Assembly: GCA_902555185.1 (NCBI GenBank)
Contig: CACDSA010000010.1
Coordinates: 1-33,111 of the forward strand
Source: an uncultured Pelagibacteraceae bacterium
GTDB lineage: Bacteria; Pseudomonadota; Alphaproteobacteria; Pelagibacterales; Pelagibacteraceae
DNA: 33,111 nt
Direction of reading: 5' to 3'
In this document: positions 7,813 through 16,973 of the stretch, one piece after another
Numbering within the stretch: the first letter of the stretch is position 1
Layout of the letters: each line of letters begins with the position of its first letter
Position numbers and translations under genes: made by a program
The notes under the pieces: model-generated
The model's database searches: none
What the model was told of the DNA's origin: nothing
Seen by the model: the letters and a program-made list of their open reading frames with translations, nothing else

Positions 7813-8995
7813 GTCTTTAACAATAACGTTGTTTGCGTCATCAATTTTTTTAACAATAAATATTTGTATTTGGAAAATATTGGCAACTTTACAAGGTGTA
7901 AGTTTTACAAATCTTAATTTTAATCTAAATCTATCATTATCACTTGGGTTAACTTTAATTTTTATATTAATTGGAAAAAGATTTAATCACATTTTAAAAA
8001 TTTTTTTATTATCTTTATCGTTTACAATTATATATACATTTTTAAACGAGAGCTCTCCTTTATGGTTTTCAGCAGGTATATTCTTATTAATCTTATTTTT
8101 TACAAATAAATTGAAGAAATATGATTTTAAATATTTAAATCAGGATTTTATATCAGAAAAAATTGTATTCGAGTTTTTATCTTTATTTGCAATAATATTT
8201 TTCGCATTGGTTATATTATTTCCTTTTTACATAATGTTTGTGACAAGCTTTAAAACACAAACTGCTCTATTAATTAATCCTCTTGATTTAAGTATTGATT
8301 TTTCAAAAAATATCTTTGAGATATTTAAATCCTACTTTGTCATTTTCAAAACTTATGATTTTGGCAGATACATTCTTACATCCTCATACGTATCAATTGG
8401 AACTGTTTTAATCACTTTATTATTTGCTATCCCGGCAGCTTATGCAGTTGCAAGATTAAATTTCTTTGGCAAAACCTTTCTCTCAACATCAATATTAATA
8501 ATCTATATGTTCCCAGCAATTGTCTTAGTAATTCCTTTATATACTGTCTTCAGTCAACTAGGTTTGAGAAATTCCGTGGAAGGCTTACTAATTGTATACA
8601 CAGCAACCACTTTACCTGTAGCTATCTATATGCTTCAGGGATATTTTAAAAGCATTCCTAAAGAAATTGAAGAGGCGGGACTTATAGATGGACAAAATTG
8701 GTTTGGAATAATTATTAAAATAATAATTCCTCTCAGCTTACCAGCTATCGCTTCCGTGTCGTTATATGTATTCATGATAGCATGGAATGAATTTTTGTTT
8801 TCTCTTATGTTTTTAGATAATCCCAAAACATTCACATTATCTAGAGCAATAAATCATTTAACTGGCGATGCCGAAACACCAAGGCAATATCTAATGGCTG
8901 GATCTGTGGTAGTTACTTTACCAATACTTTTAATCTTTATATATTTCGAAAAATATTTAGTAAGTGGATTGACAGCTGGAAGTGTAAAAGGATAA
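7802..8995 (+). CDS. Sugar ABC transporter permease, MalG type, with extra N-terminal membrane segments
   Basis: 397-residue second permease, the partner of the MalF-type subunit. The ATG at 7802 is preferred over an upstream in-frame TTG at 7787 because AGAAGG precedes it at a suitable distance. The MalG-like part begins near residue 122 (helix 122-145 followed by F-V-T-S-F-K) and includes the EAA loop (E-E-A-G-L-I-D-G, then I-I-P-L-S-L-P-A-I). Before it lie about 120 extra residues with roughly four hydrophobic segments (7-30, 44-58, 64-80, 87-101), absent from ordinary 280-residue MalG proteins. The stop overlaps the next ATG by one base (TAATG), so the GH63 enzyme is translationally coupled to the transporter. 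Confidence 0.9.
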   Translation: MKFKSLTITLFASSIFLTINICIWKILATLQGVSFTNLNFNLNLSLSLGLTLIFILIGKRFNHILKIFLLSLSFTIIYTFLNESSPLWFSAGIFLLILFFTNKLKKYDFKYLNQDFISEKIVFEFLSLFAIIFFALVILFPFYIMFVTSFKTQTALLINPLDLSIDFSKNIFEIFKSYFVIFKTYDFGRYILTSSYVSIGTVLITLLFAIPAAYAVARLNFFGKTFLSTSILIIYMFPAIVLVIPLYTVFSQLGLRNSVEGLLIVYTATTLPVAIYMLQGYFKSIPKEIEEAGLIDGQNWFGIIIKIIIPLSLPAIASVSLYVFMIAWNEFLFSLMFLDNPKTFTLSRAINHLTGDAETPRQYLMAGSVVVTLPILLIFIYFEKYLVSGLTAGSVKG

Positions 8996-10257
8996 TGAAT
9001 AGTACAATTAAATTTGCAAAAAAAACCTTAATAAATAATAGAAGATCAAATTATACTTTACCAACTAATACTAAACTTTATCCAGCCCAATGGAATTGGG
9101 ACTCAGCTTTTATTGCATTAGGATATTCTAATTTCAATTTAAAATATTCATTTAAAGAACTTGAAACCTTGATTTCAGGACAATGGGATGACGGAATGAT
9201 ACCCCACATTCTTTTTCATATTAAAGATTTAAATTATACTCCTAACTATAAAGCTTGGAACTGTGGGAAAAAAGTTTCCTCTTCTGGAATAACTCAACCA
9301 CCAATTTTGGTAAGTATTTTAAGGATAATTTTTGAGAGACGAAAATTTTCAAAAAAGGAAATAAAAAAATTTCAGCCTTTAATTTTAAAGATTAAAAAAT
9401 ATTTAGAATGGTTTATTAGATACAGAGATCCTAAACGAACCGGTTTAATTTCTATACTTCACCCATGGGAAAGCGGTTATGATAATTCTCCTTTATGGGA
9501 CAAATCAATGAGTAAGATTAAAATAGAATTAAATCTAAAATACAAAAGAAAGGATAATAAAATTGTCAAAGAGAGCCAAAGGCCTTTGAAAATTGATTAT
9601 GATAGATATGTAACTATTAAAAATCATTTAAAGAAAATGAATTATGATCCAAATAAACTTTACTTCAAATCAAAATTTAATGTTGTGGATGTTGGATTTA
9701 ATTCACTTTTTTTAAAAGCCTTAAAAGATATGGATTTTCTACTTAGATGTATAGATAAAAGAAATTCTTTCATAAAAAAATATATTCCTTTAAATGAGAG
9801 TAAGCTTGTAAAATTATTTAATTCAAAAAAAATGACATTTAATAATAAAGATATAAGAAATAATAGTTCAGTAACTATACCTTCAATAACTAATTTTTTT
9901 ATGTTATTTGCAGATTTAAATAATAATTCAATTAATAGAATATTAGTAAAAAGTTTAAAAAAATACAGTAAAGATAGTAAATATCTTTTTCCTTCAATAA
10001 ATTCTAAACATAAATCTTTTGAAGAAAAGCGATACTGGAGAGGACCGGTATGGGTTAATTGCAATTGGATTTTATATCAAGGGTTAAAAAATAAAGATAA
10101 AAAGTTTGCAGAAACCATAAGAAAAAAGACCTTAAATTTAGTCGAAAGAAAAAAATTTAGAGAATATTACAGTTGTAAGTCAGGTTTAGGAATGGGTGCT
10201 AAAAATTTTTCTTGGACTGCTGCCTTATATCTAGATTTTAAACTTAATAGATTTTGA
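8995..10257 (+). CDS. GH63 (MGH1-like) glycoside hydrolase, probable glucosylglycerate/mannosylglycerate hydrolase
   Basis: 420-residue soluble enzyme, no signal peptide, so cytosolic. It carries the ordered signatures of the (alpha/alpha)6-barrel GH63 group that includes Thermus mannosylglycerate hydrolase and mycobacterial glucosylglycerate hydrolase: Y-P-A-Q-W-N-W-D-S (29-37), G-Q-W-D-D-G-M-I-P-H (62-71), H-P-W-E-S-G-Y-D-N-S-P (156-166), Y-W-R-G-P-V-W (347-353), F-R-E-Y-Y (388-392) and G-A-K-N-F-S-W-T-A-A (401-410). By family analogy D163 would be the general acid and E390 the base. The product would be glycerate plus hexose. It is coupled by TAATG to the permease gene, so the imported sugar is its likely substrate. 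Trehalose, maltose or another alpha-glucoside remain possible. The middle (170-330) is very Lys/Asn rich. Confidence 0.8.
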   Translation: MNSTIKFAKKTLINNRRSNYTLPTNTKLYPAQWNWDSAFIALGYSNFNLKYSFKELETLISGQWDDGMIPHILFHIKDLNYTPNYKAWNCGKKVSSSGITQPPILVSILRIIFERRKFSKKEIKKFQPLILKIKKYLEWFIRYRDPKRTGLISILHPWESGYDNSPLWDKSMSKIKIELNLKYKRKDNKIVKESQRPLKIDYDRYVTIKNHLKKMNYDPNKLYFKSKFNVVDVGFNSLFLKALKDMDFLLRCIDKRNSFIKKYIPLNESKLVKLFNSKKMTFNNKDIRNNSSVTIPSITNFFMLFADLNNNSINRILVKSLKKYSKDSKYLFPSINSKHKSFEEKRYWRGPVWVNCNWILYQGLKNKDKKFAETIRKKTLNLVERKKFREYYSCKSGLGMGAKNFSWTAALYLDFKLNRF

Positions 10258-10289
10258 AATCTGATATATACCTCTAAATACCAAAAAAA

Positions 10290-12938
10290 ATGGAATTTAA
10301 AAAATATAATCATAGTAAAGAAGAAAAAAAAATCTCAGATTTTTGGATCAAAAAAGGCTTATTCAAACCAAAAAAGAAAAAATCAAATAAAAAATTTTCT
10401 ATAGTAATTCCTCCACCTAATGTAACTGGCAGATTACATATGGGACATGCTCTAAATAATAGTCTTCAAGATGTTTTAGTTAGATTTAATAGAATGAAAG
10501 GCCTCGAAACTCTGTGGCAGCCAGGAACAGACCATGCTGGTATTGCAACACAAGCAGTTGTTGAAAATAACCTTTTAAAAGAAGGAATAAAAAAAAATGT
10601 TTTAGGAAGAGAAAAATTTATCAAAAAAATATGGGATTGGAAAGAGGAGTCCGGTGGAATAATTTTAGATCAACTTAAGAAATTAGGTTGTTCGTGTGAT
10701 TGGTCAAGAACCAGGTTCACTATGGATAAAGATTTGTCAAAAGCTGTAATCAAAGTTTTCGTTGATCTTTATAACAATAAGCTAATTTACAAGGATAAAA
10801 AATTAGTTAACTGGGACACTAAACTTCAAACTGCTATTTCTGACTTGGAAGTAAACCAAAAAGATGTTCAATCTCAATTATATTACATTGATTATACGAT
10901 AGAGAACTCAGATCAAAAAATCACTATCGCGACTACCAGACCAGAAACAATGATGGGAGACACCGCAGTTGCTGTGAATCCAAAGGATAAAAGATATGTA
11001 AATTTAGTTGGAAAAAATGTTCTTATTCCAATTGTTAATAGGACTGTCAAAATTATTTCTGACAATTACGCTGATCCAGAACAAGGTTCAGGAGCCGTAA
11101 AAATTACACCAGCACATGATTTCAATGACTACGAAGTTGGTAAGAGACATAAATTAGAATTAATAAACATTTTTGAAGAGAATGGGAAAATAAACAAAAA
11201 TGGGATTAAAGAGTTTCACGATTTAGACAGATTTGAAGCAAGAAAACTTATAATTAAAAAATTAAAGAACATAGGTTCTCTTGTAAAAATTGAAAATATT
11301 AAAAATAAAGTTCCATATGGAGATAGATCAAACACTATAATCGAGCCTTTTTTGACAGAGCAATGGTTCGTAGATGCAAAAAAGTTATCCAAAAAACCAA
11401 TTAAGATAGTTAAAGAGGGCAAAACTACTTTTTTTCCAAAGAATTGGTCAAAAACATTTTTTCAATGGATGAATGATATTGAACCTTGGTGTATATCTCG
11501 ACAGATTTGGTGGGGTCATAGAATACCTGCTTGGTATGATGAAAATGGAAATATTTTTGTTGCTGAAAATGAAAAAGATGCAATAAACCTAGCAAAGAGA
11601 AAAAATAGAAATAAACAATTTAAGTTAAGACAGGAAACAGATGTTTTAGATACCTGGTTTTCATCAGCTCTATGGCCTTTTGCAACTCTTGGATGGCCAA
11701 ACAAAACTAAAGAACTTAATAAATTTTACCCAACTTCAGTTCTTGTTACTGGTTTTGATATAATTTTCTTTTGGGTAGCAAGGATGTTGATGATGGGAAA
11801 TTATTTCAGAAAAAAAACACCTTTTCATAAAGTATATGTTCATGCCTTAGTAAGAGATGAAAAGGGGCTTAAAATGTCAAAGTCAAAAGGTAATGTAATT
11901 GATCCATTAGATTTAATTAATGAATATGGAGCAGATAGTTTAAGGTTTACTTTAATTTCGATGGCCTCTCCAGGACGAGATGTAAAATTATCAAAAGATA
12001 GAGTTACTGGAAATAGAAACTTTATAACAAAAATTTGGAGTGCAAATAATTTTTTAAAACTTAATAATTGTAAATTAGATAAAAAGATAAATTTGACCTC
12101 AATCAAACTTCCAATTAACCATTGGATTTATAATGAATTTATTAAAACACAAAATTTAATAACAAAAAATATTGAAATATTTAGGTTTGATGAAGCTGCT
12201 AGGTATGCATATCAATTTGTTTGGCATTCTTATTGCGATTGGTATTTAGAGTTTTTAAAACCTATTCTAAATTCAAAAAATAAAATTGAGATAAAAGAGG
12301 CTAAGGCTTTCTCATCATTTATGATGGCAAATATTCTTAGAATTCTTCATCCGTTTATCCCTTTTTTCACTGAGAACTTGTGGTCTTTAAATGCTTATAA
12401 AAAGATTTTTAAAAATTTTTTAATTTGTTCCAGTTGGCCTGATTTTAAAGTAATTAATAAATTTAGCAAAAATCAAAATAATATAAATGATTTAATTGAA
12501 ATAATTTCTAACATTAGATCTACGAAAGCGGAGTTAAAGATTACACCAAAATTATATTGTGACATATTTTTTGATGATAAATCAGGAAAATTAAAGAAAT
12601 TGGTAAATAAAAATATAAATTTGGTAAAACAGGTTGGTAGAGTAAATAATATACTTACAACAAAGATAAGAGATAAAAATTCAATAGACATCCTGGTTCT
12701 TAAGGAAAAACTTTCATTAAATTTTAATGAGGATGTAAATTTAGGATCTCAAAAAGAGAGAATTTTACAAAAAATTGAGACAATCAATAAACAAATTACT
12801 AATTTAAATAATAAGCTCAAAAATAAGGCTTATGTGACAAAAGCACCTAAAGAAATAGTACAAAATGATAAAAATTTAGTTAAAGAATTAACTATTGAAG
12901 AAGGAAAATTAAGAAGTATTGTATCTAGTATTAATTAA
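10290..12938 (+). CDS. valS: Valyl-tRNA synthetase
   Basis: Class I synthetase that charges tRNA-Val. 882 residues is a normal length. The HIGH box reads H-M-G-H at 50-53 after P-P-P-N-V-T-G-R-L, the KMSKS loop is at 528-532, and the CP1 editing domain shows T-T-R-P-E-T-M-M-G-D-T-A-V. The C-terminal 65 residues form the ValS-specific coiled-coil arm. It starts 32 bp after the GH63 stop (no clear promoter seen there) and its TAA directly abuts the ATG of ilvD, so it may be expressed from the sugar operon, from a weak local promoter, or both. Confidence 0.97.
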   Translation: MEFKKYNHSKEEKKISDFWIKKGLFKPKKKKSNKKFSIVIPPPNVTGRLHMGHALNNSLQDVLVRFNRMKGLETLWQPGTDHAGIATQAVVENNLLKEGIKKNVLGREKFIKKIWDWKEESGGIILDQLKKLGCSCDWSRTRFTMDKDLSKAVIKVFVDLYNNKLIYKDKKLVNWDTKLQTAISDLEVNQKDVQSQLYYIDYTIENSDQKITIATTRPETMMGDTAVAVNPKDKRYVNLVGKNVLIPIVNRTVKIISDNYADPEQGSGAVKITPAHDFNDYEVGKRHKLELINIFEENGKINKNGIKEFHDLDRFEARKLIIKKLKNIGSLVKIENIKNKVPYGDRSNTIIEPFLTEQWFVDAKKLSKKPIKIVKEGKTTFFPKNWSKTFFQWMNDIEPWCISRQIWWGHRIPAWYDENGNIFVAENEKDAINLAKRKNRNKQFKLRQETDVLDTWFSSALWPFATLGWPNKTKELNKFYPTSVLVTGFDIIFFWVARMLMMGNYFRKKTPFHKVYVHALVRDEKGLKMSKSKGNVIDPLDLINEYGADSLRFTLISMASPGRDVKLSKDRVTGNRNFITKIWSANNFLKLNNCKLDKKINLTSIKLPINHWIYNEFIKTQNLITKNIEIFRFDEAARYAYQFVWHSYCDWYLEFLKPILNSKNKIEIKEAKAFSSFMMANILRILHPFIPFFTENLWSLNAYKKIFKNFLICSSWPDFKVINKFSKNQNNINDLIEIISNIRSTKAELKITPKLYCDIFFDDKSGKLKKLVNKNINLVKQVGRVNNILTTKIRDKNSIDILVLKEKLSLNFNEDVNLGSQKERILQKIETINKQITNLNNKLKNKAYVTKAPKEIVQNDKNLVKELTIEEGKLRSIVSSIN

Positions 12939-14657
12939 ATGTCTAAAATTGATAAAAAAAAACTACCCAGTCGTCATACTTCTTTAGGCCCAGATAGAGC
13001 CCCACATAGATCTTTTTATTATGCAATGGGAGAAACTGAACAGGATGTGGCGAAACCATTTGTAGGAGTAGTATCCACTTGGAATGAAGCTGCACCTTGC
13101 AATACAGCTTTAATGCGACAGGCACAATCAGTTAAAAAAGGAGTAAAACAATCTGGTGGAACGCCAAGAGAATTTTGTACGATAACTGTAACAGATGGTA
13201 TTGCCATGGGTCATGAAGGAATGAAATCATCGTTAATTTCCAGAGAAGTCATAGCTGACTCAGCAGAACTGACAGTGAGAGGACATTGTTATGATGCACT
13301 AGTTGGTATTGCTGGATGTGATAAATCTCTTCCAGGCTTGATGATGTCTATGTTGAGATTGAATGTACCTAGTGTGTTCATTTACGGTGGATCAATTTTG
13401 CCAGGAAAATTTAAAGGAAAAGATGTTACCGTTGTAGATGTGTTTGAAGCAGTAGGTAAACATTCCTCAGGCAAAATGTCTTCTGAGGAATTAAGAGAAT
13501 TAGAATTAGTAGCTTGTCCAAGTGCTGGGGCTTGTGGAGGTCAATTTACAGCTAATACAATGGCGTGTGTATCGGAAGCGATAGGGTTGGCTTTACCTTA
13601 TTCAGCTGGGACGCCAGCCCCTTATGAAGAAAGAGATAAATATGCTTATGAAAGTGGTCAAGCGGTTATGAATTTATTAGAAAAAAAAATTAAACCAAGA
13701 GAAATAGTAACTAAAAAATCTTTAGAAAACGCAGCAACAATAGTGGCTGCAACTGGAGGCTCCACTAATGCAGCCCTTCATTTACCTGCACTAGCAAATG
13801 AAATAGGAGTAAAATTTGATTTAATGGACGTAGCAAAAATATTTAAAAAAACTCCTTATCTTGCTGATTTAAAACCTGGAGGAAAATATGTTGCAAAAGA
13901 CATGTGGGAAGCTGGCGGTGTTCCTATGTTATTAAAAACCTTATTTGATGGAGGATATATTCATGGCGAGTGTATGACAGTCACAGGTAAAACTATGAAA
14001 GAAAATTTAGCTAAAATAAAGTTTGATACTAATCAAAAAGTTTTAAGAGAATATAATAATCCGCTTTCTCCAGATGGGGGAGTTGTTGGATTAAAAGGTA
14101 ATTTAGCTCCAGACGGAGCAATTGTAAAAATTGCAGGATTAAAAAAATTACAATTTACAGGTAAAGCTAGATGTTTTGATAATGAAGAAGATGCAATGAA
14201 AGCAGTACAGACAAAAAAATATAATGACGGTGATGTAATAATAATTAGATACGAAGGTCCAAAAGGCGGACCAGGAATGAGGGAAATGCTTTCAACTACT
14301 GGAGCTATTTATGGACAAGGCAAAGGTGAAAAAGTTGCCCTTATAACTGATGGAAGGTTTTCAGGAGCTACTAGAGGTTTCTGTGTTGGTCACGTTGGCC
14401 CAGAAGCTGCAATGGGTGGTCCAATTGCACTTCTTAAAAATGGAGATGTAATAGATATAGATGCAAAAAAAGGATCAATTAATGTAAGGCTTACTAGCGC
14501 ACAATTAAAAGCAAGAAGAAAAAAATGGAAAGAAAAAAAATCAAGTTTTGGATCGGGTACGATTTGGAAATATGCTCAAACAGTAGGACCTGCTTATCTC
14601 GGTGCTCCAACACATCCAGGTAAGAAAAAAGAAGTTAAAGAGTACTCGAAAATTTAA
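12939..14657 (+). CDS. ilvD: Dihydroxy-acid dehydratase
   Basis: Fe-S enzyme that dehydrates 2,3-dihydroxy-3-methyl acids to the keto acids of valine and isoleucine, also needed for leucine and pantothenate. 572 residues. Likely Fe-S ligands are C54 (A-A-P-C-N-T), C127 (A-G-C-D-K-S-L-P) and C199 (A-C-G-G-Q-F); K129 matches the carbamylated lysine that binds Mg2+. Three well-spaced cysteines fit the family's cluster site. Start codon abuts the valS stop, and its stop overlaps the next gene by one base (TAATG). Pairing valine synthesis with valyl-tRNA charging in one unit is sensible, but no attenuator or leader peptide is visible. Confidence 0.97.
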   Translation: MSKIDKKKLPSRHTSLGPDRAPHRSFYYAMGETEQDVAKPFVGVVSTWNEAAPCNTALMRQAQSVKKGVKQSGGTPREFCTITVTDGIAMGHEGMKSSLISREVIADSAELTVRGHCYDALVGIAGCDKSLPGLMMSMLRLNVPSVFIYGGSILPGKFKGKDVTVVDVFEAVGKHSSGKMSSEELRELELVACPSAGACGGQFTANTMACVSEAIGLALPYSAGTPAPYEERDKYAYESGQAVMNLLEKKIKPREIVTKKSLENAATIVAATGGSTNAALHLPALANEIGVKFDLMDVAKIFKKTPYLADLKPGGKYVAKDMWEAGGVPMLLKTLFDGGYIHGECMTVTGKTMKENLAKIKFDTNQKVLREYNNPLSPDGGVVGLKGNLAPDGAIVKIAGLKKLQFTGKARCFDNEEDAMKAVQTKKYNDGDVIIIRYEGPKGGPGMREMLSTTGAIYGQGKGEKVALITDGRFSGATRGFCVGHVGPEAAMGGPIALLKNGDVIDIDAKKGSINVRLTSAQLKARRKKWKEKKSSFGSGTIWKYAQTVGPAYLGAPTHPGKKKEVKEYSKI

Positions 14658-15859
14658 TGAAAATACGTCCAGTTATTTTATGTGGCGGTTCTGGCACAAG
14701 ACTCTGGTCCAACAAAAAACATCATCAACCAAAGCAGTTTATTGATTTCGGAAATTGGACATTATTTGGAAAAACTCTAGAGAGAGTAAAAAATTCTATT
14801 TTTGATTATCCAATAATAAGTACCAATAAAAAATATATAAGAGAAATTAAAAAACATTTAAGATTAAAAGGTTTTAAGAAATATATAATTATTCTTGAAC
14901 CAGCAAAAAGAAATACTGCTCCTGCTATACTCAGTTCAGCATTAATAAAAGAAATACCTGAGAACCAACCATTAATTTTTTTAACATCAGATCATTTAAT
15001 TGAGAAAACTAACTTATTTAATAAATCTATTAAAAAACATCAAAAATATTTGACAGATAAAAATATCTTTATATTTGGTATTAAGCCTTCTTACCCGTCA
15101 TCTGATTTTGGTTATTTTTTATCAAATCGGCTTAAGAACAGACACAAGGTTTCAAAATTTATTGAAAAACCAAATTTAGAAAAGGCAAAAAAAATCATCA
15201 AAAAAAATGCTTATTTGAATTCAGGAATGTTTTTCCTTACAAAAAAATCAATAATCAATAACTTCAAGAAGTATCAAAATAAAAACTTTAATTGTTGTTT
15301 AAATTCTGTAAATAAATCAAAATTTAAAAATAATGTTTATTATCTTAACAAAAATAACTTTCTGAAATGTAAGACAATTTCTTTTGATTATGCAATATTG
15401 GAAAAATCAAAAGATATTAATTCTATAAATTTAAATATACCTTGGTCTGATCTAGGTAGCTGGAAAGAAATCTGTAAAATCTTTAATAAACTAAAGGCTA
15501 AATATCAAAAAAAGAAAAATATTTTTTACAGACCTTGGGGCAGGTATACAAATTTGTACAACGGTAAAAATTTCTTAATTAAAGAACTATATGTAAAGCC
15601 TAAAGGGGTTTTAAGTCTTCAAAAGCACTTTCATCGTTCTGAACATTGGGTTGTAACTCAAGGAACTCCAAAAATAACTTTGAATAGAAAGAAATTTTTT
15701 TTAAAAACTAATGAAACTATTTTTATACCAGTTAAATCCATTCACAGAATAGAAAATTTATATAAAAAACCTGTAAAAATAATTGAAGCTCAATTAGGAT
15801 CAATTTTAAAAGAAACTGATATAGTTAGATACCAAGATATTTACGGTAGAGTTAAATAA
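14657..15859 (+). CDS. manC: Mannose-1-phosphate guanylyltransferase (ManC/AlgA-like), compact form
   Basis: Makes GDP-mannose from mannose-1-phosphate and GTP. The N-terminal nucleotidyltransferase has C-G-G-S-G-T-R-L-W (9-17) and Q-P-K-Q-F (24-28); E-P-A-K-R-N-T-A-P-A and S-D-H complete the sugar-nucleotide site. The C-terminal cupin from about 290 on (R-P-W-G-R-Y, then K-H-F-H-R-S-E-H-W) corresponds to the region that carries phosphomannose isomerase activity in type II enzymes. At 400 residues it is shorter than the usual 460-480, chiefly in the linker, so isomerase activity is uncertain. It is coupled to ilvD by TAATG and overlaps the convergent xthA by 8 bp. GDP-mannose probably feeds surface glycans. 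Confidence 0.88.
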   Translation: MKIRPVILCGGSGTRLWSNKKHHQPKQFIDFGNWTLFGKTLERVKNSIFDYPIISTNKKYIREIKKHLRLKGFKKYIIILEPAKRNTAPAILSSALIKEIPENQPLIFLTSDHLIEKTNLFNKSIKKHQKYLTDKNIFIFGIKPSYPSSDFGYFLSNRLKNRHKVSKFIEKPNLEKAKKIIKKNAYLNSGMFFLTKKSIINNFKKYQNKNFNCCLNSVNKSKFKNNVYYLNKNNFLKCKTISFDYAILEKSKDINSINLNIPWSDLGSWKEICKIFNKLKAKYQKKKNIFYRPWGRYTNLYNGKNFLIKELYVKPKGVLSLQKHFHRSEHWVVTQGTPKITLNRKKFFLKTNETIFIPVKSIHRIENLYKKPVKIIEAQLGSILKETDIVRYQDIYGRVK

Positions 15860-16628
15860 TTTTAAGTTCGATTGGCGTGTGATCAGATGGTTTTTCTTTA
15901 GATCTTGGTTTTATATTTATATTAATTGATTTGATATTTTCGATTAAACTATTTGAGAGTAAAAAATGATCTATTCTCATGCCATAATTTTTTTGCCAAG
16001 AACCTGCAAAGTAGTCCCAAAAGGTATACTCTTGTTTTGTTTTATTAACAAATCTATAAACATCTTTAAAACCTAAATTAATAATCTCTCTATATTTTTT
16101 TCTTATTTCTAATCTACCTAAAGCATCATTTTCATATCTTTTAAAATCATGAACATCTATTTCTTCAGGAATTATATTAAAATCCCCGGCGATAATAATA
16201 TTTGAGTTTTTCTGAATTTTCTTTTTAACATTTGATATAAATTTTTTTAACCATTCTTTTTTATATTCATATTTTTCCGTATCTACAGGATTTCCATTTG
16301 GAACATAAATATTTATTAGTTCTATCTTTTTCTTTTTTAACTTTAACTCAGCAGTTATAATTCTAGATTGTTTTAAATCATCTTTAATAAAGCTATTGTT
16401 AATTTTCTCTAATTCTTGTTTAGAAATTATAGCAACACCATTGTAACTTTTCTGACCAAAAACATAAGAATTATATCCAATATTTTTAAAATCTTCATAA
16501 GGAAAACTTTCATCTTGTGTTTTAATTTCTTGTAGAAACAAAATATCAGGATTTGATTCTTTTATATACTCTAGAATATTAGTAATTCTTGCTCTTACTG
16601 AATTGACGTTCCATGAAGTTAATTTCAT
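15852..16628 (-). CDS. xthA: Exodeoxyribonuclease III
   Basis: AP endonuclease/3'-exonuclease of base-excision repair. The ATG at 16628 gives M-K-L-T-S-W-N-V-N-S-V-R-A-R, the conserved start, and 258 residues; an upstream in-frame codon adds ten atypical residues. Active-site residues are present: E34 (L-Q-E-I-K-T-Q), D149 and N151 (G-D-F-N-I), D220 and the D249-H250 pair (S-D-H-T-P-I). The start overlaps the stop of the erpA-like gene by one base (TAATG), supporting this start and co-transcription. Its 3' end overlaps manC by 8 bp with no terminator hairpin. Confidence 0.95.
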   Translation of the reverse strand: MKLTSWNVNSVRARITNILEYIKESNPDILFLQEIKTQDESFPYEDFKNIGYNSYVFGQKSYNGVAIISKQELEKINNSFIKDDLKQSRIITAELKLKKKKIELINIYVPNGNPVDTEKYEYKKEWLKKFISNVKKKIQKNSNIIIAGDFNIIPEEIDVHDFKRYENDALGRLEIRKKYREIINLGFKDVYRFVNKTKQEYTFWDYFAGSWQKNYGMRIDHFLLSNSLIENIKSININIKPRSKEKPSDHTPIELKII

Positions 16629-16942
16629 TAGACTGAAAAAGAAAGACCACAACCACATGAAGCTGAAGCTTTTGGATTTTTAATAGAAAAAGATTCTCCA
16701 ATCATTTCTTTTTTAAAATCTACTATTGAGCCGGCTATAATATCTAACGACTGTTTGTCAATTATAGCTTTATCAAATATAATATCATTTTTTTCTACTT
16801 TGCTATCAAAGCTAAAATTATATTTAAATCCAGAGCAACCTCCGCCTTGAACAGCAATTCTAAAATATTTTTTTTTATCACTTTTAGTGATTTTATCTAT
16901 CTGGTTTTTTGCACTATCAGTAAATTCTAATTTTTTTTCCAT
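16628..16942 (-). CDS. erpA: Fe-S cluster insertion protein, HesB/IscA/ErpA family
   Basis: A-type carrier that passes Fe-S clusters to apo-enzymes. 104 residues. The three invariant cysteines are C36 (G-G-G-C-S-G-F) and C96/C98 (S-C-G-C-G). The symbol is a family guess; iscA or sufA paralogues share this pattern, and alphaproteobacteria often encode such a gene beside dgt. It is the first gene of a minus-strand pair with xthA. It diverges from dgt over 31 bp containing TATACT on the minus strand (16956-16951), which would place the transcript start about 2 nt before its ATG. Confidence 0.88.
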   Translation of the reverse strand: MEKKLEFTDSAKNQIDKITKSDKKKYFRIAVQGGGCSGFKYNFSFDSKVEKNDIIFDKAIIDKQSLDIIAGSIVDFKKEMIGESFSIKNPKASASCGCGLSFSV

Positions 16943-16950
16943 AATTATCT

Positions 16951-16969
16951 AGTATATAATCTATATAAT
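16951..16969. promoter_or_regulatory. Overlapping back-to-back -10 boxes between erpA and dgt
   Basis: In a 31-bp divergent gap, TATAAT occurs twice on the plus strand (16955-16960 and 16964-16969) and TATACT on the minus strand (16956-16951). The first plus box would start dgt mRNA about 7 nt before its ATG; the minus box would start erpA mRNA about 2 nt before its ATG. Both transcripts would be leaderless or nearly so. -35 elements would have to lie inside the opposite coding regions and are weak. Confidence 0.45.
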
Positions 16970-16973
16970 AAGC

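Noticed and set aside
9660..10064. 134-codon minus-strand frame inside the GH63 gene
   Set aside because: The GH63 motifs lie on the plus strand both before and inside this range; the minus frame is a by-product of Lys/Asn-rich codons.
10258..10289. Riboswitch, T-box or attenuator before valS
   Set aside because: The 32-nt gap is too short and shows no stem-loop or leader peptide.
11840..12106. Minus-strand frames inside valS
   Set aside because: The KMSKS region of ValS is encoded on the other strand here; the antisense peptide is featureless.
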